A stretch of DNA of 6,136 nt from Fibrobacterota bacterium (GTDB lineage: Bacteria > Fibrobacterota > Chitinivibrionia > Chitinivibrionales > JANQEN01), in NCBI GenBank assembly GCA_030619215.1, contig JAUXBV010000225.1, positions 1 through 6,136 of the forward strand, in the 5' to 3' direction. The translations under genes and the position numbers were made by a program. Under the pieces are notes generated by a model. The model did not search any database. It was not told where the DNA came from and saw only the letters and a list, made by a program, of their open reading frames with translations. This document shows positions 1 through 6,117 of this stretch, piece by piece; position 1 is the stretch's first letter; each line of letters begins with the position of its first letter.

Positions 1-50
1 CCGATATTATTATATCCAATACTCTACTACCCCTAAATATCATAGATAAA

Positions 51-1151
51 TCAAGGGTTAAAAAAGAGAATATTATCATGTTGAAATGTAAGTGAGACGT
101 TATTGGAAGTTGGTTTTTGAGCAGATTTGACAATGATATGCTTACTATTTTTTAAAAAAATATAGGATAGATATTCGGAGCCGATGTTTTCAACGACATT
201 GATTACCACATCAATATTTCCTTCTCCGGGTTTACCTATTGAAATATTTTCAGGGCGTATGCCCATTACACAGTTCTCTTTATTGGTAACATTTATCTTT
301 AAAACAGCTTCCCGGGGAATGATATACCTGCCATTCTTGTTTTTAAGGACTGTTTTTCCATTTTCTTCCATTATGGCTCCTTCTATCAGGTTCATGGGAG
401 GAGACCCGATAAATCCTGCAACAAAAGGATTCGCAGGTTGACCATACACCTCAGCAGGTTTTCCTACCTGTTGGATAACGCCGTTATGTATAACAGCAAT
501 TCTGTCTCCCAGGGTCATCGCTTCCATCTGGTCATGGGTAACATAGATCGTTGTTATTTGTAAACGCTGTTGAAGATCTTTCAGTTGTGCTCTCATATCC
601 ATCCTCAGCCGGGCATCAAGATTTGAAAGCGGTTCGTCCATAAGAAAGAGCCTGGGCTGGCGTACTATTGCCCTGCCGATAGCCACACGCTGCCTCTGCC
701 CACCGGAGAGTTCTGCCGGTTTTCTCTCTAAAAGCCCTTCAATTTGAAGGAGGCGCGCTGTTTCCATTACTTTTGCGTTTATACTATTTTTGGAAATTTT
801 CTTTTTCAGGTTTGTCAACGGGAAGGCAATGTTTTCCTGTACAGTCATATGGGGGTAAAGTGCATAGCTCTGAAAAACTAAGGCGGTGTCGCGTTTATAT
901 GGTTCCGTAAATATTTTTTGAGCTATATCCACCGCAATCTTATCACCAATAGCTATCCGTCCTTCTGTCGGTTTTTCCAGTCCCGATATCAGGTTCAGCA
1001 AGGTACTTTTGCCGCAGCCGCTTGGGCCTAACAGGACAAAAAACTCGCCGGGTGAGATGTCAAGGCTGATATCCGAAAGGACGCCTACTTTACCCCTGAG
1101 AGTAAAAAATGATTTACTGACATTTTCAAGTTTAACAGATGATGGTTTCAT
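51..1151 (-). CDS. ABC sugar importer ATP-binding subunit (MalK/UgpC/MsmK type)
   Basis: Cytoplasmic ATPase that would power the sugar importer encoded upstream (CUT1 family). Seen in the 366-residue product: Walker A GPSGCGKST (42-50), Q-loop in VFQSYALYPH (Q94), signature LSGGQ (148-152), Walker B LFLMDEP with D172/E173, D-loop SNLDA (176-180) and switch histidine H206 in VTHDQMEA. The motif GFIGSPPMNL (246-255) and a C-terminal OB/TOBE-like region with MGIRPENI (296-303) separate MalK-type subunits from other ABC ATPases. Length is usual for the family. Start: the ATG at 1151 has an AGGA Shine-Dalgarno 8 bases upstream; an in-frame ATG at 1211 would add 20 residues unlike the family and lacks a ribosome site. 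It is last in the cluster, 242 bases after the second permease, so it may have its own promoter or depend on read-through. MalK-type ATPases can serve several importers. Family is certain; substrate is not visible from this subunit. Confidence 0.96.
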   Translation of the reverse strand: MKPSSVKLENVSKSFFTLRGKVGVLSDISLDISPGEFFVLLGPSGCGKSTLLNLISGLEKPTEGRIAIGDKIAVDIAQKIFTEPYKRDTALVFQSYALYPHMTVQENIAFPLTNLKKKISKNSINAKVMETARLLQIEGLLERKPAELSGGQRQRVAIGRAIVRQPRLFLMDEPLSNLDARLRMDMRAQLKDLQQRLQITTIYVTHDQMEAMTLGDRIAVIHNGVIQQVGKPAEVYGQPANPFVAGFIGSPPMNLIEGAIMEENGKTVLKNKNGRYIIPREAVLKINVTNKENCVMGIRPENISIGKPGEGNIDVVINVVENIGSEYLSYIFLKNSKHIIVKSAQKPTSNNVSLTFQHDNILFFNP

Positions 1152-1226
1152 AATGTTAATCCTGTAATTATATTGAATGTTTTTTGTATATATATAAATA
1201 CTGTCTTGCATAAGTAAAAGGTTTTT

Positions 1227-1318
1227 GTAGTGTCTGGACGTTGGGTTTACTCATTTTTAATTTTTTCAAATCCAAAATCGAAAATCTACAATCCAAAATC
1301 CTCCAACACTCCATTACT
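1227..1318. repeat. Heptamer tandem repeat inside imperfect inverted repeats
   Basis: This AT-rich stretch lies in the spacer between the second permease and the ATPase gene. Positions 1271-1298 read as four 7-base units, TCCAAAA TCGAAAA TCTACAA TCCAAAA, so the 10-mer ATCCAAAATC occurs twice, 21 bases apart. The repeat is flanked by an imperfect inverted pair, AGTGTCTGGA (1229-1238) and TCCAACACT (1302-1310), differing by one extra base. Nothing here looks coding. It resembles the short tandemly repeated or small interspersed elements scattered in intergenic DNA of several bacterial lineages. That it is such an element is inference from this single copy. Confidence 0.5.
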
Positions 1319-1393
1319 TAATTTTTCCAATAAAAAGACTTCATTACAAACATTCTTTCAGTAAGACATATATCTCACAAATCACTAAACACA

Positions 1394-2221
1394 TCAGCCC
1401 TTAATCGCTCCTGCTGTAAGTCCCTGGATAATATATTTCTGAAATATAAGTGATAGAACAACAAGTGGGATTGACGCAATAGCAGAAGCAGCCATTAAGT
1501 CTCCCCACGGAATTTCCCCGTGAAGTCCCTCAAAAAGGGCGATGCCGACCGGTAATGTCTGTGCATTATAATCAATCGTTAACATTAATGCAAAAAGGAA
1601 CTCGTTAAAGCAGGCAATGAATACCAGCAGGAATGATGAAAAGATACCGGGAAGAGCTAGTGGTAGAATAATTTTTCTAAGAATGGTAATTCTTCCCGCC
1701 CCATCAATAAGGCCTGCCTTGTCAAGTTCGAGAGGTATTTGCGAAAAGTAGCTCATGTTTATCCACAGTGAAAGTGGAACCGTTAGCGCAATGTATGGCA
1801 GGATAAGAGCGATAGGAGTGTTTAGCATACCTGTATCAGAAAAGAAACGATAGAGATAACCCACAATACTGATAGGGGGAAACATTGACATAGTAAGAAC
1901 GAACAATGGAATGATTATCCTGCCGGGGAAGCGCATGCGTGAAACTGCGTAGGCGGCACATGAGCTCAGGCATGTTACAACAATAGCTGTAATTGATGAT
2001 ATAATAAAACTGTTTTTTACATAGTCCAGGAAATGCAATGAGCTGTTATTTAATACATTTATATAATTATTAATTGAAAACTGAGCGGTTCCGGAAAAAA
2101 GAAAGTCAGGCCTCGATGATAATGATACCAACAGCATCCATATAAAAGGGAGAAGGGTGAAGAAGGTAAGCAAACCTGCCCCAAGTGTCATCAATACTCT
2201 TTTTACTGTTTTTTCTTTCAT
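1394..2221 (-). CDS. ABC sugar importer inner-membrane permease, MalG type
   Basis: Second membrane subunit of the CUT1 importer; it would pair with the preceding permease to form the channel. The 275-residue product is highly hydrophobic, with about six membrane segments (roughly 12-33, 70-92, 101-122, 135-157, 192-213, 246-262). The EAA loop that docks on the ATPase is clear: ELDKAGLIDGAG from E165, ending in ILPLALPG (185-192). The motif FNEFLFAL (205-212) and the C-terminal QKYIIQGLTAGAIKG are typical of MalG-like proteins. Its ATG is 39 bases after the end of the first permease gene. No strong Shine-Dalgarno precedes it, and the bases just before ATG read TGTTATACA, a 9-mer also found upstream of the binding-protein gene. 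Translation may lean on the upstream gene. Family is secure; the sugar is not determined. Confidence 0.95.
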   Translation of the reverse strand: MKEKTVKRVLMTLGAGLLTFFTLLPFIWMLLVSLSSRPDFLFSGTAQFSINNYINVLNNSSLHFLDYVKNSFIISSITAIVVTCLSSCAAYAVSRMRFPGRIIIPLFVLTMSMFPPISIVGYLYRFFSDTGMLNTPIALILPYIALTVPLSLWINMSYFSQIPLELDKAGLIDGAGRITILRKIILPLALPGIFSSFLLVFIACFNEFLFALMLTIDYNAQTLPVGIALFEGLHGEIPWGDLMAASAIASIPLVVLSLIFQKYIIQGLTAGAIKG

Positions 2222-2260
2222 TGTATAACAGAACCTGAAACGATCCGAAAAAATTTATAC

Positions 2261-3160
2261 TCAAGAGAATCTTTCACGAAACTTACCGGTTTTCAAATAC
2301 ACTATCGTAATAAGAAACACTATACAAAAGGTTATAATTGAGACTGCTGAGCCTTTTCCAAAAAGGTCGTTTGTATACATTTCGAATCCCAGCATAGAGA
2401 GGGGCTTTGTGCTTCCGCCGGGCCCTCCACCGGTTAGCACATATACAAGGTCGAAGATTCTTAATGAGTCAATAGTCCGGAAAATAAGAGCAATAATAAG
2501 TACCGGTTGAATTAATTTGATTGTAATTGTCCGAAACCTTTTAAATAAACCTGCGCCGTCAACTTTTGCCTGCTGGTATAGATCTTGGGGAATTGCCTGG
2601 AGCCCTGCAAGAAGAATGATGACAACAAAGGGTGTTGTTTTCCAGACTTCCGCAGTGATCAGCGACCAGAAAGCTGCAAATGATGATCCTAGCCAGTTAA
2701 TCTTACCGCCTGAAAATCCCAAATTGACGACAAAGAAATTTAACATACCATAGGTATAATCAAATATCAGTTTCCAGACTTTTGCAGATACAATGGTGGG
2801 GATCGCCCAGGGGATTAAGATGATTGTCCGGAGAAACCCCCTACCCTTGAATGTCTCATTAAGTAAAAGGGCGAACAGCATGCCAAAAAAGGTTTCCAGG
2901 ATTACAGCTGTAACTGTAAACAGGAGGGTGAATCGTAAAGCACGCCAGAAATCGGCATTTCCCACTACATATAAAAAATTCTGTATGCCGATAAACTTCC
3001 TGGGCAGGTAGGTAACGTCGCGAAAAAGGCTTCCCCAAAAGGTGCCTAAAACAGGTATAAGCACGAAGGCTATTATTACAAATAGCGCAGGAATAAGAAA
3101 CAGGTAAGCAGTGAGGACTTCCCTGCTTTCGTACTGTTGAAATATCTGTTTACTTTTCAT
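2261..3160 (-). CDS. ABC sugar importer inner-membrane permease, MalF type
   Basis: First membrane subunit of the importer. The 299-residue product has about six predicted membrane segments (near 18-40, 74-100, 108-130, 160-186, 215-235, 270-289) and a short cytoplasmic N-terminus. It lacks the large periplasmic P2 domain of E. coli MalF, as most CUT1 permeases do. The EAA loop runs from about 192 to 219, with the core AKVDGAG (198-204). The motif GGGPGGST (244-251) is a hallmark of MalF/UgpA-like permeases. The ATG at 3160 lies inside the end of the binding-protein gene (11-base overlap) and only a weak AAAGA precedes it, so translational coupling is likely. The pair with the downstream MalG-type gene is the standard heterodimer. 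Substrate specificity cannot be read from this subunit. Confidence 0.95.
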   Translation of the reverse strand: MKSKQIFQQYESREVLTAYLFLIPALFVIIAFVLIPVLGTFWGSLFRDVTYLPRKFIGIQNFLYVVGNADFWRALRFTLLFTVTAVILETFFGMLFALLLNETFKGRGFLRTIILIPWAIPTIVSAKVWKLIFDYTYGMLNFFVVNLGFSGGKINWLGSSFAAFWSLITAEVWKTTPFVVIILLAGLQAIPQDLYQQAKVDGAGLFKRFRTITIKLIQPVLIIALIFRTIDSLRIFDLVYVLTGGGPGGSTKPLSMLGFEMYTNDLFGKGSAVSIITFCIVFLITIVYLKTGKFRERFS

Positions 3161-4406
3161 AAGTCTTTATTATTTCTTTAATCTCTCCCTGAGCTTTCTT
3201 TAAAGCTTTTCCGGGGCTCTGATTTCCTGCAATAGCATCATTGAGGTATTTCTGTAGCACCAGTGATATCTGCGCGTAGTATGGAACTGTAGGTCTCGGA
3301 ACTGCAGCTAAAAAAACCTCTTTTAAAGCGCCAAAAAATCCTGATTTCAGCTCCTCGCTCTCATATACATCCACTCTACCGGGATTGAGTCCCAGTTCCA
3401 CAGCCATATCCTTCTGGACCTCATGGGAAGTTATGTACTTGACAAAAGCAGCAGCGTCCTTCTTCCTGTCGGAATGCCTTGAAATGCCGACATGCCATCC
3501 TCCCAGTGTTGACACACTCTTTCCTTCAGGGAAATGAGGTAAAACAGTAATACCAAATAGGCCTTTGACAGGGGAGCCTTCTTCATTGTGCCGGTTACCC
3601 GCATAGGGCCAGTTTCTCTGAAACAGTGCATTCCCGTTATGAAAGATAAACCGGGCCTCCTCCTCCTTCATATCGGTATAGGTGTTGGGAGGCGATATTT
3701 TCTCTTTATTAATACAGTTTGCCATAAATTGGAGTGCCTGAATATTTTCATCTGAATCAACAATTGGAATATTGTCGTTGCTGAAGAATCCGCCGCCTGC
3801 AGAGCCGAAGAACTCCAGGGCATTGCATACCAGTCCTTCGTACTGCGCACCCTGCCAAACGAAACCCCAGAAGTCAGGATTATTCCTGCGCTCCTCTTTT
3901 TGAATATGTAGTGCCATTTCAGAAAGCCTACCCCATGTTTTTGGCGGGTCAGGGTAACCGTATTTTTCAAGCAGGTCTTTTCTGTAGTAAAGAAGTCCGG
4001 CATCAATAAATAATGGTAGTCCGATAATTTGGTTGTTATAGGTATCAGCGAGGTTGACAATATTGCTAAAGAAGGCAGAGGTGTCGATATCATAATTATT
4101 GAGAGATTCCAGCCAGCCTGATGCAGACAGTTGTCCTATCCATGCAATGTCCATTACCATAACATCCGGGTCTGCTTTCCGGCCGCGCAGGGCAATAAAA
4201 ATCTGCTGCTTCCTCATTTCCGTTTGAGTCGCAGAGCGAATCATCCGGACGTCTATTCCTGTCTCTTCTTTAAAATCCTTTATTGTTTTTTCCCAGAAAG
4301 CAAAGGTCTTGGCAGTGCCGCCTACTATAAATGATAAATTATTTTTTTGCCCGCAACCGGTAAATATTAAGAGATATATGATAATGAGCAATGGTATATT
4401 TTTCAT
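3150..4406 (-). CDS. Extracellular sugar-binding lipoprotein of the ABC importer
   Basis: Captures the substrate outside the inner membrane and delivers it to the permeases. The 418-residue product begins with a short lipoprotein signal: K2, a hydrophobic stretch (4-15) and a lipobox FTGC with Cys18. F at -3 is less usual than L but tolerated. The mature part is a family 1 solute-binding fold: DPDVMVMDIAWIGQL (79-93), PLFIDAGLLYYRKDLLEKYG (131-150), WGFVWQGAQYEGL (180-192), WPY (266-268), LGGWHVGIS (301-309) and RPTVPYYAQI (371-380). The WQGAQYEGL and GGW segments recall trehalose/maltose-binding proteins (Thermococcus TMBP, ThuE/LpqY-like), so a disaccharide or glucoside is my best guess; this is from memory, not alignment. 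Start: ATG at 4406 has GGGAG 7 bases upstream and exposes the signal peptide. The in-frame ATG at 4451 would add 15 polar residues ahead of it and is rejected. It is first gene of the transporter operon. Confidence 0.93.
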   Translation of the reverse strand: MKNIPLLIIIYLLIFTGCGQKNNLSFIVGGTAKTFAFWEKTIKDFKEETGIDVRMIRSATQTEMRKQQIFIALRGRKADPDVMVMDIAWIGQLSASGWLESLNNYDIDTSAFFSNIVNLADTYNNQIIGLPLFIDAGLLYYRKDLLEKYGYPDPPKTWGRLSEMALHIQKEERRNNPDFWGFVWQGAQYEGLVCNALEFFGSAGGGFFSNDNIPIVDSDENIQALQFMANCINKEKISPPNTYTDMKEEEARFIFHNGNALFQRNWPYAGNRHNEEGSPVKGLFGITVLPHFPEGKSVSTLGGWHVGISRHSDRKKDAAAFVKYITSHEVQKDMAVELGLNPGRVDVYESEELKSGFFGALKEVFLAAVPRPTVPYYAQISLVLQKYLNDAIAGNQSPGKALKKAQGEIKEIIKTYEK

Positions 4407-4476
4407 TAGAAAGGCTCCCAATGTATAACAGTATGTTGAGCGGTAGGACATGGCAATGGCCTATCCGCCCTTACAT

Positions 4477-4500
4477 AATGTTATACTTTAGTATAACATT
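4477..4500. promoter_or_regulatory. Perfect 11+2+11 palindrome, probable repressor operator
   Basis: The arms AATGTTATACT (4477-4487) and AGTATAACATT (4490-4500) are exact reverse complements separated by TT. The site contains the candidate -10 box TATACT (minus strand, 4490-4495) of the importer operon, so a bound dimer would block polymerase. It is not followed by a T-run and is not G/C-rich, which argues against a terminator. The cognate regulator is not encoded in the window, and the site does not obviously match a consensus I know, so the regulator family is left open. Confidence 0.7.
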
Positions 4501-4519
4501 GATTTTATAAGAATATCAG
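4490..4519 (-). promoter_or_regulatory. Candidate promoter of the importer operon
   Basis: On the minus strand, CTGATA (4514-4519, 4 of 6 to TTGACA) and TATACT (4490-4495, 5 of 6 to TATAAT) are 18 bases apart. Transcription would start near 4483 and give a leader of roughly 75 bases before the lipoprotein ATG. The -10 box lies wholly inside the palindrome. This is assigned by eye from a sigma-70-like consensus. Confidence 0.4.
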
Positions 4520-4545
4520 TTAGTTATTAATATAGTTAGAAGCGG

Positions 4546-4575
4546 TTTAAAGTATAAATGGGGAATAGGTATTAT
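4546..4575 (+). promoter_or_regulatory. Candidate promoter of the reductase gene
   Basis: TTTAAA (4546-4551, 4 of 6) and TATTAT (4570-4575, 5 of 6) are separated by 18 bases. The leader would be about 75 bases long and include the hairpin at 4601-4616. The region is so AT-rich that other pairs are possible, for example TTGATG (4596-4601) with GATAAT (4622-4627), but their 20-base spacing is poor. Weak call. Confidence 0.28.
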
Positions 4576-4658
4576 ATTACTTAATGTGTTAATTATTGAT
4601 GGGGGCAACTGCCTCCTCATAGATAATAAAAGTTAAATGAATTTAGGGGATTACCAAT

Positions 4659-5750
4659 ATGCTTTACAGACCATACGGAAAAACTGGAAAAAACATATCG
4701 ATTATTTCAGCTGGCGGAATGAGATACGCAAATCCGCAAGATGTTGACGCAATGGCACAGGTCCCGTTGGAAGCCGCACGGCTTGGAATAAACTACTTTG
4801 ACACAGCCCCGCTGTATTGCGAAGACAAGTCTGAGACTATCCTTGGGGTGGCTCTTAAAGAGATAAAAAAAGAGGGATTTGAGCATTATATTTCTACAAA
4901 ATCTAATGCTGATAACTATGATGACATGATGAGGGATATAGAGAAGTCAATGAGGATTATGAATATCGATCACATCCATTTCATGCACTGCTGGTGTTTT
5001 CTCTCCCTTGACAAATTTGAAGAGAGAAAAAAGCATGGCGCCGTTAAAGCATTGCAAAAAGCAAAGGAGGAAGGCGTTATTTCCCATGTTGTCTTTTCAT
5101 CACATATGAGCGGTGAAGATATAGCAGTGGTTGCTGATTCCGGACTTTTTGAAGGTGTTACCCTTGGATTCTGTGCGATTAATTTCCCTTTCCGTTTGGA
5201 AGGTATCAAAGCCGCATATAGAAACAATTTGGGTGTTATCACAATGAACCCGCTGGGCGGGGGAGCGATTATCGACCATGCGGACAGGTTTTGCTTTATA
5301 AAAACGAGCCGGGAGCAGTCTGTACTGGAAGCTGCGCTGCATTTCAACCTTGCTCATAAGGAAGTCACTTCAGCGCTGGTGGGATTTACCTCTATAGAGG
5401 ATGTACGAAGCGCGGTAAAGACCGTTGACACCTTCAGCCCGATAACAGAAGAAGAAATTGACATGATAAAAGAAAAGATAGAAGATGGTTTTAACCAGCT
5501 ATGTACCACGTGTAACTATTGTAAAGACTGCCCCGAAGGGATTCCTGTAGCAAAACTCATTGAGGCATACAATTATTACATACTCTATAATGATCCAAAA
5601 AAGGTTTTTGAAAGACTGAAATGGCACTGGAATGTGCAGGATTTGAGTGTGCTTGAGAGATGTAGTGAGTGCAGATCGTGTGAAGAGAGCTGCACCCAGA
5701 AACTTCCTATTCTTGAGCGGTTTGAGAACATGAAGGCTTTGAGAGGATGA
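4659..5750 (+). CDS. Aldo/keto reductase with C-terminal 4Fe-4S dicluster domain
   Basis: Predicted cytoplasmic NAD(P)H-linked oxidoreductase fused to a ferredoxin-like tail. The 363-residue product opens with LYRPYGKTG, usual for aldo/keto reductases. The catalytic tetrad is complete: D48 and Y53 in FDTAPLY, K81 in STKSNAD, and H110 in HFMHCW. A barrel segment reads NPLGGG (197-202). The tail has two cysteine sets: C282-x2-C285-x2-C288-x2-C291 followed by P, and C335-x2-C338-x2-C341-x3-C345, enough for two 4Fe-4S clusters. This is the COG1453 type of predicted reductase, common in anaerobes and mostly without known substrates. The tail suggests electrons can pass between the nicotinamide site and ferredoxin-like carriers (inference). 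Start: ATG at 4659 with AGGGGA 8 bases upstream. It is divergent from the importer and may share its control; conversion of a sugar-derived aldehyde or ketone is possible but untested. No truncation or missing key residue seen. Confidence 0.94.
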   Translation: MLYRPYGKTGKNISIISAGGMRYANPQDVDAMAQVPLEAARLGINYFDTAPLYCEDKSETILGVALKEIKKEGFEHYISTKSNADNYDDMMRDIEKSMRIMNIDHIHFMHCWCFLSLDKFEERKKHGAVKALQKAKEEGVISHVVFSSHMSGEDIAVVADSGLFEGVTLGFCAINFPFRLEGIKAAYRNNLGVITMNPLGGGAIIDHADRFCFIKTSREQSVLEAALHFNLAHKEVTSALVGFTSIEDVRSAVKTVDTFSPITEEEIDMIKEKIEDGFNQLCTTCNYCKDCPEGIPVAKLIEAYNYYILYNDPKKVFERLKWHWNVQDLSVLERCSECRSCEESCTQKLPILERFENMKALRG

Positions 5751-5783
5751 TTTTATTCCTTAATGTTTTTTTCAATGGAAAAC

Positions 5784-6023
5784 CTATTTACCAGGGCGAT
5801 AAAGGGAGATTTCCTTTTTAACGTCGTTTTCTGTAATTTTGTGTGAAGCAGTAACATTGTCTCCTATTGAAAAAATCGTGTTACATTTGTTTTTCCGCTC
5901 GATATACATACGGGCTGCCTCGCGCAGCAGTTCAGAGCGGGAGCGTGATTCTTCCTGTGCAACACGATTAATTTTAGATAAAAGATCGTTTGGTAAGCTT
6001 ATAATAACAGTGATTGTTTTAAT
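5784..6023 (-). CDS. Ribbon-helix-helix (CopG-like) DNA-binding protein without a standard start codon
   Basis: Reading the minus strand from 6023 gives 79 residues: a short beta strand KTITVIISLP, then helix DLLSKINRVAQEESR, the turn SRSELL, and helix REAARMYIERKN. This is the ribbon-helix-helix pattern of CopG/NikR-like repressors and antitoxins, followed by a 30-residue polar tail (about 47-79) ending in YRPGK. The frame has no ATG, GTG or TTG before M39, which lies inside the second helix. An in-frame TAG sits a few codons upstream. The best start is ATT at 6023, preceded by GAGG (6029-6032) with 5 bases between, a good ribosome-site spacing. Alternatively, one base is missing after the ATG at 6034 and the gene is broken or misread. 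Downstream lies only 33 bases and then the convergent reductase gene, so no toxin gene is paired with it. Family call from pattern; function (autorepressor, orphan antitoxin or remnant) is open. Confidence 0.72.
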   Translation of the reverse strand: MKTITVIISLPNDLLSKINRVAQEESRSRSELLREAARMYIERKNKCNTIFSIGDNVTASHKITENDVKKEISLYRPGK

Positions 6024-6074
6024 AATTTCCTCATAAGAAAGTTTCTAATATGCTAAACGCCTCTATAAATAATA

Positions 6075-6090
6075 TATACAATCATGTATA
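6075..6090. promoter_or_regulatory. Inverted repeat upstream of the ribbon-helix-helix gene, possible operator
   Basis: TATACA (6075-6080) and TGTATA (6085-6090) form a 6+4+6 inverted repeat. It begins about 50 bases upstream of the gene and overlaps the candidate -10 box. Ribbon-helix-helix proteins usually bind short repeats in their own promoter, so autoregulation is a reasonable guess. The surrounding DNA is very AT-rich, which weakens the case. Confidence 0.35.
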
Positions 6091-6117
6091 ATAATAATCA
6101 CTTAATAGTGGAAACAA
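6088..6117 (-). promoter_or_regulatory. Candidate promoter of the ribbon-helix-helix gene
   Basis: On the minus strand TTGTTT (6112-6117, 4 of 6) and TATTAT (6088-6093, 5 of 6) are 18 bases apart. The expected transcription start near 6081 falls within the inverted repeat. Assigned by eye in AT-rich DNA. Confidence 0.3.

Larger units (their letters stand above)
4407..4658. promoter_or_regulatory. Divergent control region between importer operon and reductase gene
   Basis: These 252 bases separate two divergent genes and contain no convincing ORF. They hold the 24-base palindrome and candidate promoters listed separately, a Shine-Dalgarno AGGGGA (4645-4650) 8 bases before the reductase ATG, and a GGGAG ribosome site before the lipoprotein ATG. 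A direct repeat TAGTTA occurs at 4521-4526 and 4533-4538, 12 bases apart, but is too short and AT-rich to interpret. A G/C-rich patch at 4601-4616 can fold into a six-pair hairpin in the plus-strand transcript. Confidence 0.6.

Noticed and set aside
3..16. AT-rich inverted repeat GATAT-N4-ATATC after the ATPase gene
   Set aside because: Five-base A/T arms in AT-rich DNA at the window edge are expected by chance; no T-run follows to make a terminator.
1152..1211. Longer start for the ATPase at ATG 1211
   Set aside because: No ribosome site, and the extra 20 residues do not match MalK-type N-termini; the ATG at 1151 has AGGA at good spacing.
1170..1256. Small minus-strand ORF beginning MSKPNVQTLQKP in the permease-ATPase spacer
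   Set aside because: About 28 codons, no Shine-Dalgarno, overlaps repeat-like DNA, and the sequence resembles nothing I recognise.
3431..4093. Minus-strand ORFs overlapping the binding-protein gene in another frame
   Set aside because: They lie wholly within the well-supported lipoprotein gene and their products show no family pattern.
4407..4451. Longer start for the binding lipoprotein at ATG 4451
   Set aside because: It would add 15 polar residues in front of a clear lipoprotein signal peptide, while the ATG at 4406 has a well-placed GGGAG.
5751..5783. Bidirectional terminator between the convergent reductase and ribbon-helix-helix genes
   Set aside because: There is a T7 run at 5766-5772, but no stem of useful length on either side of it.
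5839..6036. 65-codon plus-strand ORF near the right end
   Set aside because: It is antisense to the ribbon-helix-helix gene, whose minus-strand frame gives a recognisable fold; the plus-strand product has no recognisable pattern and no ribosome site.
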